Of a DNA stretch of 64,000 bases, positions 8,554-17,479 are shown in pieces. The stretch lies in the NCBI GenBank assembly GCA_035295745.1, contig DATGIL010000023.1, positions 62,001 through 126,000 on the forward strand. The letters run 5' to 3'. The notes under the pieces were generated by a model. The model was not told the DNA's origin. It saw only the letters and a list, made by a program, of their open reading frames with translations, and searched no databases. A program made the translations under genes and the position numbers. Source of the DNA: JAIQFL01 sp035295745. Its GTDB lineage: Bacteria > Acidobacteriota > Terriglobia > Bryobacterales > Bryobacteraceae. How positions within the stretch are numbered: the first letter of the stretch is position 1; each line of letters opens with the position of its first letter.

Positions 8554-10131
8554 TCAGTTGCAGGTGAAGGGCACCGCGTGCTCGCCGTACCCGCTGGAGT
8601 AGATCCGGCGGATCGCCTTGACGCGGCGATGATTGGTGCCCACGATCGGTTCCGCCAGGTGCGTGAATGGATTATCGACCACGTCGATATCCAGATCGTT
8701 GGCATCTCCTGACCATTCTCGCGTGCCCCCGTTGAAGTCCTTGGCGAAGAAATAGAACGTGCTGTTCTTCGAGTAGACGAGCGGGACGGACTTCTCCTGG
8801 TGCGGATCCACCTGCCACCAGCCCTGGGTTACCCAGGAGTTGTCGAGCGCCTGGAAGCGGATCGCGACGCTGATGCTGACGTTGTCGCACTTGTTGACCA
8901 GGCGGATGCGATGAAACTGGTTGTTCAGCGGAGTGGACAGCGCCATCTGCCGCTGCGCGAAGCTGTCGGTGATGGCTTTGGCGCTGGCGCGCACGGTCTG
9001 ATCCTGCTGCTGCTGCCGCTCGGCTTCTTCTTTGCGCTTCTGAGCTGCCAAGGCGCGGGCGGCATCCTGCCGGCGTTGCTCGGCTTCTCGCTCCTCGCGG
9101 GCTTTGGCTTCGCGGTCGAGGCGCTCCTTCTCGGCTTCCGCCGCCAGGCGTTCCTGCTCGCGCCGTTCGGCATCTTTCTGCTGACGCAGCCGTTCCGCGT
9201 CGTCTGCTTTCTTCTTGCGCGCGTTCGCGAGTTCGGCCTGATGCTGAGCTTCGGCTTGACGCTTCTGTTCTTCCAGTTCTTTCGCTCGCTGCTGCTCGTC
9301 CGATGGCTTTTTCTCCGGCTCGACTTTGGGCTCGTCTGTTTTGGGCTGTTCCGTTTTGGGCTGTTCTGTTTTGGGCTGGTCTACCTTGGCTTGCTCGCCC
9401 TTGCGCTGATCTTCCTGGCGCTGCCGTTCGATTTCGATGAGCCTTGCCTGCTCGGCCTGCTTGCGCTGCTCCTGCTCCGCGATCCGGTGTCGCCACTCTT
9501 TCCAGCCCAACCCCAAACCCACGGCTAACAGAAGGACCGCCACCATAGCGAGCACCGGAGTGAGCCAGCGAGTCGACTTGACGGGCGCGGGTCTGGGCGG
9601 CATTGGAGGCGGCGGAGCGGGGCTTGGAGCGGGTGGCGGCGGTGGAGGAGGCGGCGGTGCCGCGATGGCCTCGGTCTCCTGATTTTGCTGCAGGATCGGA
9701 ATCTGGTTGAGATCGAACGCGGGCGGGGGAGGAGCAACCGCTGGTCCCGGCGGGGGCAAGTCCGGAATCTCCTTGAGACGTGCCCGATAGTTCTCCCATT
9801 CCTCCAACGACATCTCCGAGGTCGTGCCGGGCCACTCGCCAGGAAACAGACCTTTCAACTGCAGCCGCCGCAGGGCGTCGAGTGCCGCAGTCCCGCTTTC
9901 CGAGGCGATGTAGAGGCTCGGAGCGCTGGAAAAGACTTCCACTTCCGGGACGTCATCCTGTGCGGCGCCTAAGGCTTTGGTACAGTCCTCAAAGGCGTCG
10001 GCGCTGGGTGTCCATTCGAGAAGTTGCTTGACGGAGCCATCCGCGAGGTCGAGGCTCTTGTACACCATGTTGCATGGAGAGCCGGCGGCTTCTTTCAGGA
10101 TTTCGAATCGATTGTAGATCTTCCGTCCCAT
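8554..10131 (-). CDS. Membrane protein with Pro-rich linker, charged coiled coil and DUF1036-like C-terminus
   Basis: 525 residues. About residues 1-100 form a small folded domain whose first strands (NRFEILKEA, then NMVYKSLDL) recall the N-lobe of a Ser/Thr kinase, but no catalytic motif follows. A Pro-rich stretch (about 125-185) leads to one transmembrane segment (about 190-207, LTPVLAMVAVLLLAVGLGLG). Then comes a long Lys/Glu/Gln/Arg-rich helix with PKTEQ repeats (about 210-380), as in TolA-type periplasm-spanning proteins. The last 120 residues resemble DUF1036 (LVNKCDNVSISVAI, then GWWQVDP). The layout suggests an inner-membrane protein holding a beta-domain in the periplasm. The function is unknown. 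It ends facing the rhamnose isomerase gene. The DUF1036 and kinase-lobe resemblances are inferences. Confidence 0.75.
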   Translation of the reverse strand: MGRKIYNRFEILKEAAGSPCNMVYKSLDLADGSVKQLLEWTPSADAFEDCTKALGAAQDDVPEVEVFSSAPSLYIASESGTAALDALRRLQLKGLFPGEWPGTTSEMSLEEWENYRARLKEIPDLPPPGPAVAPPPPAFDLNQIPILQQNQETEAIAAPPPPPPPPPAPSPAPPPPMPPRPAPVKSTRWLTPVLAMVAVLLLAVGLGLGWKEWRHRIAEQEQRKQAEQARLIEIERQRQEDQRKGEQAKVDQPKTEQPKTEQPKTDEPKVEPEKKPSDEQQRAKELEEQKRQAEAQHQAELANARKKKADDAERLRQQKDAERREQERLAAEAEKERLDREAKAREEREAEQRRQDAARALAAQKRKEEAERQQQQDQTVRASAKAITDSFAQRQMALSTPLNNQFHRIRLVNKCDNVSISVAIRFQALDNSWVTQGWWQVDPHQEKSVPLVYSKNSTFYFFAKDFNGGTREWSGDANDLDIDVVDNPFTHLAEPIVGTNHRRVKAIRRIYSSGYGEHAVPFTCN

Positions 10132-10272
10132 TCACTGGTCCTCCAATGATGCCTGAAGGAATCGGGATTGGTCAATTTCCAGGACGCGCACCATTCCCGG
10201 TGACGCACGCCGGCGCGCTGCCGTGTACACGCATCGAAAGATGGGGTACTGTTCCGCCAGACTTGGGGTGCG

Positions 10273-10327
10273 GCCCGAAAAGCGTCGAGATGAGTCTCGA
10301 CGCGGCAGAAAAGAGTCTCTGCGCCAC
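10273..10327 (-). repeat. Dispersed two-hairpin intergenic repeat, copy A
   Basis: Read on the minus strand it starts GTGGCGCAGA and has a first stem GCAGA/TCTGC. The second stem is a perfect 8 bp, CGTCGAGA-CTCA-TCTCGACG, followed by CTTTTCGGGC. It matches copies at 38248, 38403, 47256 and 59930 in plan. It lies just beyond the 3' end of serA, so it is transcribed with or beside that gene. The remaining upstream gap (10132-10272) shows nothing recognisable. Confidence 0.8.
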
Positions 10328-10331
10328 GTGG

Positions 10332-11567
10332 TCAGTAGAGAATGCGGGTGCGGATGGTGCCGGGAATTTCGTCCAGGCCGCGCTTCACCAGGCGCGACTC
10401 GGCGATATCGACCGAGTCCAGATCGATCACCACATATCCAATGCGCGGATTTGTCTGCAGATACTCGCCCGCGATGTTGATGCCTTGTTCGGAGAACACC
10501 CGGTTGATCGCGGACAGGACGCCTGGCTGATTGCGGTGTATGTGGAGAAGGCGGTGCATCTGGGGGTGCTCCGGCAGCGAAACCTCAGGAAAATTCACGG
10601 CGCTCAAGGTGGATCCGTTGTTGCTGTACTTGATCAGCTTCCCGGCCACTTCGATGCCGATATTCTGTTGCGCCTCCTCGGTGCTGCCGCCGATATGCGG
10701 TGTGAGCAGCACGTTGTCCATGCCTTGCAAAGGCGAAATGAACGCCTCGCCTGCAGTCCTGGGCTCCTCCGGGAACACATCCAACGCGGCTCCCGCGAGC
10801 CGTTTGGAACGCAGCACTCCTACCAGCGCATCGATATCCACCACGGTGCCGCGAGAGGCGTTGATCAGACACGCGCCTGCCGGCATCAGCGCCAGTTCCT
10901 CCGCACCGATCATGCGCTGGGTGGACGCTGTTTCGGGCACATGCAAGGTGACCACGTCAGCAGTCTCCAGCAGCGTCTTCAGCGACCCCGCCGGGCGCGC
11001 ATTGCCGAGCGCCAGCTTATTCTCCACATCGTGGTATACCACCCGCATTCCGAGACTCTCGGCGAGTAGTCCCACTTGCGTGCCGATGCGTCCGTAGCCC
11101 ACGATTCCCAGGCACTTGCCACGCACCTCGTAGGACCCGGCGGCGGTCTTCACCCAGCCTCCGCGGTGCGCCTGGGCATTCCGATAGGGAATGCCGCGCA
11201 GGAGCATGATAATCTCGGCGAGGACCAATTCCGCCACGCTGCGGGTGTTCGAAAAAGGCGCGTTAAAGACAGGAATGCCGCGTTCCTGCGCGGCGTCCAG
11301 GTCCACCTGGTTCGTGCCGATGCAGAAGCACCCCACCCCAATCAGACGTTGCGCGTGTTCGAAAATCTGGGTGGTCAACTGTGTGGCCGACCGGATCCCG
11401 ACGAAATACGCGTCGCGGATCGCGTGCAGGAGCTCCGGTTCGGAGAGCGACTTCGGATGGCATTCCACATTGCTGTAGCCATCTTCGCGGAGGACCTCCA
11501 CGGCGCTATTGTGGATGCCCTCCAGCAGGAGAATTTTGATTCTGGCCTTATCGAGCGAAGTTTTCAT
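10332..11567 (-). CDS. serA: D-3-phosphoglycerate dehydrogenase with ACT domain
   Basis: It catalyses the first step of serine synthesis, oxidising 3-phosphoglycerate with NAD. The N-terminal substrate domain is followed by the Rossmann motif GIVGYGRIGTQVG. Active-site features include the Arg in INASRGTVVD, the Glu in FPEEPR and the His in LLTPHIGGSTEEAQ. An ACT regulatory domain ends the protein (VLSAINRVFSEQGINIAGEY), so feedback by serine is expected from the family. From ATG 11567 the protein has 411 residues, matching the E. coli-type enzyme; the open frame reaches 11657 but would add 30 unrelated residues. It is divergent from the caspase-like gene. No other serine gene is nearby. Confidence 0.93.
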   Translation of the reverse strand: MKTSLDKARIKILLLEGIHNSAVEVLREDGYSNVECHPKSLSEPELLHAIRDAYFVGIRSATQLTTQIFEHAQRLIGVGCFCIGTNQVDLDAAQERGIPVFNAPFSNTRSVAELVLAEIIMLLRGIPYRNAQAHRGGWVKTAAGSYEVRGKCLGIVGYGRIGTQVGLLAESLGMRVVYHDVENKLALGNARPAGSLKTLLETADVVTLHVPETASTQRMIGAEELALMPAGACLINASRGTVVDIDALVGVLRSKRLAGAALDVFPEEPRTAGEAFISPLQGMDNVLLTPHIGGSTEEAQQNIGIEVAGKLIKYSNNGSTLSAVNFPEVSLPEHPQMHRLLHIHRNQPGVLSAINRVFSEQGINIAGEYLQTNPRIGYVVIDLDSVDIAESRLVKRGLDEIPGTIRTRILY

Positions 11568-11679
11568 GGAGTCTGCGGTCACGCGGCAAATAAGTTTGCA
11601 GAGCCTGGTAAGGTTGCTCCGAAAAGCGACATATCTTAAGAGTAGCGTGAGCCGCACGGCTCTTAAAAGGGCGATGGAA

Positions 11680-13095
11680 ATGAAGCGTTACCTGGCGGAA
11701 CGGAAAATCGGCATCGTGCTCCCGCTCGTGTGTCTCTGCTTTCTCCAAACCGGGACCGCCGAACCGCCGCCCCATCCCTTTCCGAACCTCATTCTCGAGA
11801 AACGCCGCGTCGCCCTCGTGATCGGGAATGCCGCCTACCGCAGGCAGCCGGTCTTGCGAAACCCGGTACACGATGCGGAAGACATGAAAATTTCACTCGA
11901 GAAGCTGGGATTCGATGTCACCATCGGCACCGACTTGGGATACCGGGACATGTGGGATCGCATCCGCCGTTTCATCAGTACTGTCCGCGCGGGAGACGTC
12001 GTGCTGTTTTACTATTCCGGCCACGGCTCGCAAGTCAACGGCGAGAACCTGTTGGCGCCGGTGGACTTGCCCACGATCCTGTCCGAACCGACGATGGGGC
12101 AGATGAACGTTCGATTCGACGAGGTGCAGAATCTGCTGGAGCAGTCGCCCGCGAGCCTGAGCATCCTGATTATGGACGCCTGCCGCAACAACATGTTCCA
12201 CGGCAAGTCACTGAGCCGGGGATTGGCTCCCGCGGTACCGGGCTTGGGCTCGTATGTGGCGTTCTCGGCCAGCCCGGGGCAGACCGCGGATGACAATCCG
12301 AGCGAGCGCAATGGGCTCTTCACCAAGTATCTGCTCGAGGACTTGAAGCAGCCGCCGCCGCTCTCGCAGTTGTTCCGTGGTGTGCGCGATTCCGTTTACC
12401 AGGCGTCGGGCACCGCGCAGAAGCCGTATCTCGTGGACCAGGTCATCGGCGATTTCTGGTTTACTCGCCCGGCGTCCGCGTCTTCACAGGCGCCTGCTGC
12501 CCCCCCGCTGCCGCCGCCCTCCAGCCAGGCCAAGGCAGAGGAGACTTTGGAAGAAGGACTTCGCCTGTACCGTCAAAAGCAGTGCGGACAAGCGCGCGAG
12601 CTTTTCGAACGGGCCACGCGACAAGATCCCGACAATCCGTTCGCCCAGAATGCACTGGGAATGGCCTATGTGTGCCAGAATCAGTTCGCCGCCGCGATTC
12701 CGCATTTCAACCTCGCGATCGTCACCAAGCCGGATCTGGCCGCGGCGTACCGCAACCGGGGAACCACCTACCAAACCACCGGCAAATATGAATTGGCAGT
12801 GGAGGACTTCACGTGGGCGATCGAGGAGGACGACGCCGACGCGGTTTCGTACACGCAGCGAGGTGCGTCTCACTTTGCGTTACGGGAGTATGACGAAGCT
12901 CGCGCCGACTTCAATCGCGCCATCCAGATCAATCCATCCGCGGCGGATGCCTATTTCGGCCGAGGGCAGCTTTACGAGCGCGAGCACAAATATCGGCAGG
13001 CGTTCGACGACTACACCGCGGCCCTGACGCGCAATGCCAATCTGGCCGCGGCCCAAAAGAGCCTGGATGCTCTGCGCCCACGGATGGGCCGCTGA
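11680..13095 (+). CDS. Exported caspase-like (C14) peptidase with TPR repeats
   Basis: About 471 residues. A signal peptide (IGIVLPLVCLCFLQTGTA) is followed by a caspase-like domain with the first strand RRVALVIGNAAY, catalytic His in FYYSGHGSQ and catalytic Cys in LIMDACRNN. After a Pro/Ala-rich linker (about 305-325) come four to five TPR units (for example NALGMAYVCQNQFAAAIPHF and YFGRGQLYEREHKYRQAFDD). Such proteins probably cleave after basic residues in the periplasm; the target is unknown. ATG 11680 is chosen because AAAAGGG lies about 8 bases upstream and it puts the signal peptide at the start. It is convergent with the kinase gene, only 2 bases away. Confidence 0.88.
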   Translation: MKRYLAERKIGIVLPLVCLCFLQTGTAEPPPHPFPNLILEKRRVALVIGNAAYRRQPVLRNPVHDAEDMKISLEKLGFDVTIGTDLGYRDMWDRIRRFISTVRAGDVVLFYYSGHGSQVNGENLLAPVDLPTILSEPTMGQMNVRFDEVQNLLEQSPASLSILIMDACRNNMFHGKSLSRGLAPAVPGLGSYVAFSASPGQTADDNPSERNGLFTKYLLEDLKQPPPLSQLFRGVRDSVYQASGTAQKPYLVDQVIGDFWFTRPASASSQAPAAPPLPPPSSQAKAEETLEEGLRLYRQKQCGQARELFERATRQDPDNPFAQNALGMAYVCQNQFAAAIPHFNLAIVTKPDLAAAYRNRGTTYQTTGKYELAVEDFTWAIEEDDADAVSYTQRGASHFALREYDEARADFNRAIQINPSAADAYFGRGQLYEREHKYRQAFDDYTAALTRNANLAAAQKSLDALRPRMGR

Positions 13096-13097
13096 CC

Positions 13098-15620
13098 TTA
13101 CTTCAATCCCTTCGCGAGAAACAGATCGGAGAGCACGCGACGGTAGGTGTAGGCGTAAGTGGCTCCGTCGGGTGTGATCGTCATCGTAGAATCGGCCATG
13201 GTCAGGCCGGCGCGGTCGGGCACCTGGATCTGCCGAAAGCTTTTGCGCTGGCCTGTGGCTGCGTCCAGGAGATCGATCGATAATCCGGCCGCCTCCGTGT
13301 GGGCCACATACCAGCTTCGCCCGTCCGCTGCCCAGGCGATCAACCGGTCTCCGGCCTTCATGCCTTTGAACACTCTGCGCTCTCCACCGCCGATCGGGTA
13401 CATCCAATACTGGCCGCCGGCAGCGGCAATTACGCTCTGACCGTCGGAAGTCACATGACAGTCGCTGGTGCCTTCCGGAGTCACCGGCTGCGGCTGGCCG
13501 CCTGGTTCGATGTTCAGCACATAACAGCGCGACCCATGCCCTGGCTCGCTGCCGCCGAAGAGCACGCGGGTGGAATCTGCGAACCAAGCCACCGAATCGG
13601 GGCGGCCTACGCTGAAATTCAGAGGACGGGCCTCGCCCGCGCCCACTGGCAACAGGACCGTCGCCTTGGGGGCGGGATAGCGAGCGATCGCCCACTTGCC
13701 GTCCGGCGAGATCTTTTCGCCGTGACCTTCTCCCAGCCGGATCGGCGCCGTGCCATCCATCTTGCGTACGCACACCGCGTAGTTGGAACCGACCACCGAA
13801 TTCTCTTCGCCGAATAGCAGCAGTTTCCCATCGGCGGAAAGGCTCACCTCGCAGGTGTAGCCGAGCCACGTGAGATCGCGCTCTTCGTGGTCGCCCTTGG
13901 TGAGGCCCATAGCTGTCCATCGCGCATTGTGTTTCGCCGCGAGCACATTCCCAGTGCGATCCAAGTCCTGAAGGTCCATGGAATCGGTGGGCATCTTCAT
14001 CACGACGCGCCGGCGGCCGGCGAGCGATACGGCATGCAGTACCTGGCCACCCGGGTCGTAGGATGCGCTGTAAAAGATCTCATCGCCGGAGGGAGACCAC
14101 GCGAGGCCTTCCTGACTCGATGCCTCGTCGGAGACCAGCCGGGTCTTTGTACCGGCAAGATCGATCACGGCGACATAGCCGCGGTCGTCGCCCGGCTGCG
14201 GATGCTCGAAAAACGCAAGACGATCGCCTTTGGGCGACAGGCGCAGCCAGCTCATGTCGCCCGGCGCCTCGTATAACACCTTGCCTATCGGGAACTCCAC
14301 CCGAGACCTGCCGGCGAAGCGATGCACAATCGCGAGTTCCTTGCCGTCGGGCGACCAGTCAGCCCACGTCACATCTTCCAGAATCTCGCGGGGAGATCCG
14401 CCCGCCAGGGGAACTCGAGCCAAAGTGCCTGCTTCGTAGGATCCCTCGCGCAGATTGACATGAGGCCCGAGCACCACCGCCAGTTCGCCCGACGACGAGA
14501 CGGCCAGCACTCGCGCATCCCCAACACCCAACGGCCGCGATTCCGGAAACTCGCGCCGGGTCACGAAGAGTTCGTAGGGATTGCCATCCCAGGCCGCGCT
14601 GTACACAATCGACTGGCCGTCCGGGGAGAAACGCGCGGATGAGATGGTGCCGCGGCGGTAGGTGAGCTGTGTGTAGACAGGGGCGGGAACGCTGGGCGGA
14701 GCAGTCTTGCGGCCCAATACGAACGCCACTCCCAGCAGCACCAAAGCTGCTACTGCGCCGATGGGCCAGCGTGCCCGCGGCTCATTCCGACCGGCTGGAG
14801 ATTCCGGCGCAATGCCCACAGCTTCCAGGCTGAACGCAACGTCGCGCGCGGATTGGAAGCGATTAGCCGGGTCCTTTTCGAGGCAGCGAGCGACGATCTG
14901 GCGTACACCTGTGGGCACGTTGGCGGGAAGATCGGGCGCATCGTGCTTCAGGATCGCGGTCATGGTCTCAGCCGAGGTCTCGCCGTCGAACGCGCGCTTT
15001 CCGGTGAACAGTTCATGCAGGATCGCGCCGAAGCTGAAGATGTCGGTGCGAGGATCGCAAGGTAAGCCCCGGACCTGTTCCGGCGACATATAGCCGACCG
15101 TCCCCATCACGGTGCCCGGCACAGTCTGTGTCTGCGATGTGGTCTCCTCGTGCCCGCCGGCACAGGTCTGCAGCTTCGCCAGCCCGAAATCCAGGATCTT
15201 GACGCGGCCGTCGCGCGAGAGCAAGACGTTGCCGGGCTTCAGATCGCGGTGGGTCACTCCGGCGCCGTGTGCCGCTGCGATGCCGCTGGCCAGTTGGATG
15301 GCGATATCGAGCGTCTTTCGCAGTCCGCAGCGCCCTCCTTGCAGAGGCTCGCCGTCCACCAGCTCGGTGACCAGGTAGCCATCGCCGACGTCATAGACCG
15401 CGACGATGTTCGGATGATTCAATGCGGCCACGGCGCGAGCTTCCATTTCGAAGCGCTGGCGGCGCGACGGATCATTGGCTACATCAGAAGGCAGCACCTT
15501 CAAGGCCACGTCGCGGCCCAGACGGGAGTCGCGGGCGCGATAGACTTCGCCCATCCCGCCGGCGCCCAGAGGGGCGACGATTTCGTACGGACCGAGACGG
15601 GTTCCGGCGGAAAGCGACAT
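13098..15620 (-). CDS. Ser/Thr protein kinase with TolB/WD40-like propeller sensor
   Basis: An 840-residue membrane kinase. The kinase domain (about 10-275) has the Gly loop GAGGMGEVYRARD, Lys in VALKVL, HRDLKPGNVLL, DFGLAKL and the APE-like region GTVGYMSPEQVRG. One transmembrane helix (about 295-315, GAVAALVLLGVAFVLG) leads to a periplasmic beta-propeller of PD40/TolB type, with repeated ARFSPDGQSIVYSA and DWSPDGKELAIV units to the end. This architecture is very common in Acidobacteria and suggests that an external signal is passed to cytoplasmic phosphorylation. The ATG at 15620 fits the usual MSLSAGTRLGPYEI beginning. It is tail-to-tail with the caspase-like gene; any functional link is only suggested by proximity. 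Confidence 0.93.
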   Translation of the reverse strand: MSLSAGTRLGPYEIVAPLGAGGMGEVYRARDSRLGRDVALKVLPSDVANDPSRRQRFEMEARAVAALNHPNIVAVYDVGDGYLVTELVDGEPLQGGRCGLRKTLDIAIQLASGIAAAHGAGVTHRDLKPGNVLLSRDGRVKILDFGLAKLQTCAGGHEETTSQTQTVPGTVMGTVGYMSPEQVRGLPCDPRTDIFSFGAILHELFTGKRAFDGETSAETMTAILKHDAPDLPANVPTGVRQIVARCLEKDPANRFQSARDVAFSLEAVGIAPESPAGRNEPRARWPIGAVAALVLLGVAFVLGRKTAPPSVPAPVYTQLTYRRGTISSARFSPDGQSIVYSAAWDGNPYELFVTRREFPESRPLGVGDARVLAVSSSGELAVVLGPHVNLREGSYEAGTLARVPLAGGSPREILEDVTWADWSPDGKELAIVHRFAGRSRVEFPIGKVLYEAPGDMSWLRLSPKGDRLAFFEHPQPGDDRGYVAVIDLAGTKTRLVSDEASSQEGLAWSPSGDEIFYSASYDPGGQVLHAVSLAGRRRVVMKMPTDSMDLQDLDRTGNVLAAKHNARWTAMGLTKGDHEERDLTWLGYTCEVSLSADGKLLLFGEENSVVGSNYAVCVRKMDGTAPIRLGEGHGEKISPDGKWAIARYPAPKATVLLPVGAGEARPLNFSVGRPDSVAWFADSTRVLFGGSEPGHGSRCYVLNIEPGGQPQPVTPEGTSDCHVTSDGQSVIAAAGGQYWMYPIGGGERRVFKGMKAGDRLIAWAADGRSWYVAHTEAAGLSIDLLDAATGQRKSFRQIQVPDRAGLTMADSTMTITPDGATYAYTYRRVLSDLFLAKGLK

Positions 15621-15717
15621 GGGTGTGTTGACCGATTCTAGCTCAGTTGGGCAGAGCCGATTGCCTCCCTGGACGCGGGCAGACAGCCTGGCTGTGATTG
15701 GGATAACATGACTGTTC

Positions 15718-16551
15718 ATGACAAGGCGATCCGCGTTGATGATCGGAAGCGGGCTGGCCCTCGCTTCCCTTGACCGTACTGCGAAGGCCGCGCCCGCCGG
15801 GCGTTTAAAGCAGTCGGCTGCCCGCTGGTGCTATTCCAAGATTTCCGTCGACGATCTCTGCCGCCAAGGTGCGGAGATGGGTCTGAGCGGCATCGATCTG
15901 GTGGAGCCTGAAGATTGGCCCACTTTGCGCAAGTACGGCCTGGTTCCCGCCATGACGCAGGGCAAAGCTTCCATTCCGAACGGCTTCAATCGCAAGGAGA
16001 ATCACGACAAGCTCGTGAGTGATTTGCAGGAGCGCATCAAGCTCGCAGCCGAGGCGAAGGCCCCAAACGTGATCGCGTTCTCCGGCAATCGGCGCGGCCT
16101 TTCCGATGAAGAGGGGAAGGAGAACTGCATCATCGGTTTGCGGCGAGCGAAGAAGATGGCGGAGGATGCCGGAGTCACCATTTGCCTGGAACTCCTCAAC
16201 AGCAAGGTGGACCACAAAGATTACCAGTGCGACCACTCGGCGTGGGGCGTGGAAGTGATCAAAGGCGTGGATTCGCCGCGCGTCAAGCTGCTCTACGACA
16301 TCTACCATATGCAGATCATGGAGGGAGATGTCATTCGAACGATCCGCCAGAACATTCAGTACATCGGCCACTTCCACACGGGCGGCGTGCCGGGACGCCA
16401 TGAATTGGACGACACCCAGGAGTTGCAATGGCGCACGGTGGCGAAGGCGATCGCCGACCTGGATTTCCAGGGCTACTTCGCGCATGAGTTCGTGCCTGCA
16501 AAAGACCCCATAACCTCGCTTCGACAGGCGGTCGACCTATGCACCGTGTAG
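15718..16551 (+). CDS. Hydroxypyruvate isomerase-like sugar isomerase/epimerase (exported)
   Basis: A 277-residue AP-endonuclease-2-type TIM barrel. The N-terminus (MTRRSALMIGSGLALASL) looks like a Tat or Sec signal, so the enzyme may work outside the cytoplasm. Metal-binding positions expected in this fold are visible: Glu in CLELLNS, Asp in LLYDIYHMQ, His in IGHFHTGG and Glu in AHEFVPA. Closest in appearance to hydroxypyruvate isomerase (Hyi/OtnI-like). The true substrate cannot be told from sequence. A ROK fructokinase starts 33 bases downstream on the same strand, which suggests use on a ketose-related pathway. Confidence 0.8.
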   Translation: MTRRSALMIGSGLALASLDRTAKAAPAGRLKQSAARWCYSKISVDDLCRQGAEMGLSGIDLVEPEDWPTLRKYGLVPAMTQGKASIPNGFNRKENHDKLVSDLQERIKLAAEAKAPNVIAFSGNRRGLSDEEGKENCIIGLRRAKKMAEDAGVTICLELLNSKVDHKDYQCDHSAWGVEVIKGVDSPRVKLLYDIYHMQIMEGDVIRTIRQNIQYIGHFHTGGVPGRHELDDTQELQWRTVAKAIADLDFQGYFAHEFVPAKDPITSLRQAVDLCTV

Positions 16552-16584
16552 CCGCGAGGCGCGCGAAAGACCCGGCCACAGATT

Positions 16585-17472
16585 ATGTTCGGCGCGATTG
16601 AAGCGGGCGGCACCAAATTCGTGTGCGGGATCGGCACCGGGCCCTCCGATCTCGAGACCACTCAATTTCCGACTACGACTTCGCCTGAAGCCACCGTGCA
16701 GCAGGCAGTGGAATTCTTTCGCGCGCGAGGCGCCGGAAAGCTGCAGGCGGTCGGTATCGCCTCGTTCGGTCCAATCGATCCGCACCCCGATTCGCCGACC
16801 TTCGGATATATCACATCGACTCCCAAGGAGGGGTGGCGCGACTTCGATCTGGCCGGTTCCGTTGGGCGCGCGTTGCACGTTCCCGTGGGCTTCGATACTG
16901 ACGTAAATGGCGCCGCCCTGGGCGAGTCGCGATGGGGCGCGGCGCAGGGGGTTGCGGACTTCCTGTACCTCACGGTCGGTACCGGAATCGGCGGCGGAGC
17001 CATGGTGCATGGCCGGATTCTGCACGGCTTGCTGCACCCGGAGATGGGGCACATCCGTATTCCTCACAACTGCTCGCAGGATCCCTATCCGGGCGGCTGT
17101 CCGTTTCATGGCGATTGCCTCGAAGGCCTGGCGTCGGGTCCGGCCATGGAGGCGCGCTGGGGGGTGCGTGCGCAGGAGCTGCCGATCGAACATCCGGCAT
17201 GGCGGCTCGAAGCACACTATCTGGCGCTCGGGCTCGCGAATTGGGTGTGCACGCTGTCGCCGCGCCGCATAGTCATGGGCGGAGGCGTGATGCAGCAGGC
17301 ACACCTGTTTCCGCTGATTCGCGCCGAGCTGTTGCGCATTCTCAACGACTACATACAGGCGCCCGAGATCACCGCGCGGCCGGACAGCTTCGTCGTGCCG
17401 CCGCAGTTGGGGTCGCACGCCGGAGTTTTGGGAGCACTGGCACTCGGGCAAGCGGCGATTGCTCGCGGTTAG
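16585..17472 (+). CDS. ROK-family fructokinase
   Basis: A 295-residue sugar kinase that phosphorylates fructose with ATP. The N-terminal phosphate loop is GAIEAGGTKFVC. The DTDVNGAALGE and VGTGIGGGAMV segments bind sugar and nucleotide. The zinc motif of the ROK family, with His in PEMGHIRIP and three Cys around NCSQDPYPGGCPFHGDC, is complete. The EGLASGPA segment is typical of the GmuE/ScrK-like fructokinase branch. It lies between the sugar isomerase and an ABC exporter, and its end comes within 8 bases of the ATPase start. The fructose specificity is inferred from the branch. Confidence 0.88.
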   Translation: MFGAIEAGGTKFVCGIGTGPSDLETTQFPTTTSPEATVQQAVEFFRARGAGKLQAVGIASFGPIDPHPDSPTFGYITSTPKEGWRDFDLAGSVGRALHVPVGFDTDVNGAALGESRWGAAQGVADFLYLTVGTGIGGGAMVHGRILHGLLHPEMGHIRIPHNCSQDPYPGGCPFHGDCLEGLASGPAMEARWGVRAQELPIEHPAWRLEAHYLALGLANWVCTLSPRRIVMGGGVMQQAHLFPLIRAELLRILNDYIQAPEITARPDSFVVPPQLGSHAGVLGALALGQAAIARG

Positions 17473-17479
17473 CCATACG

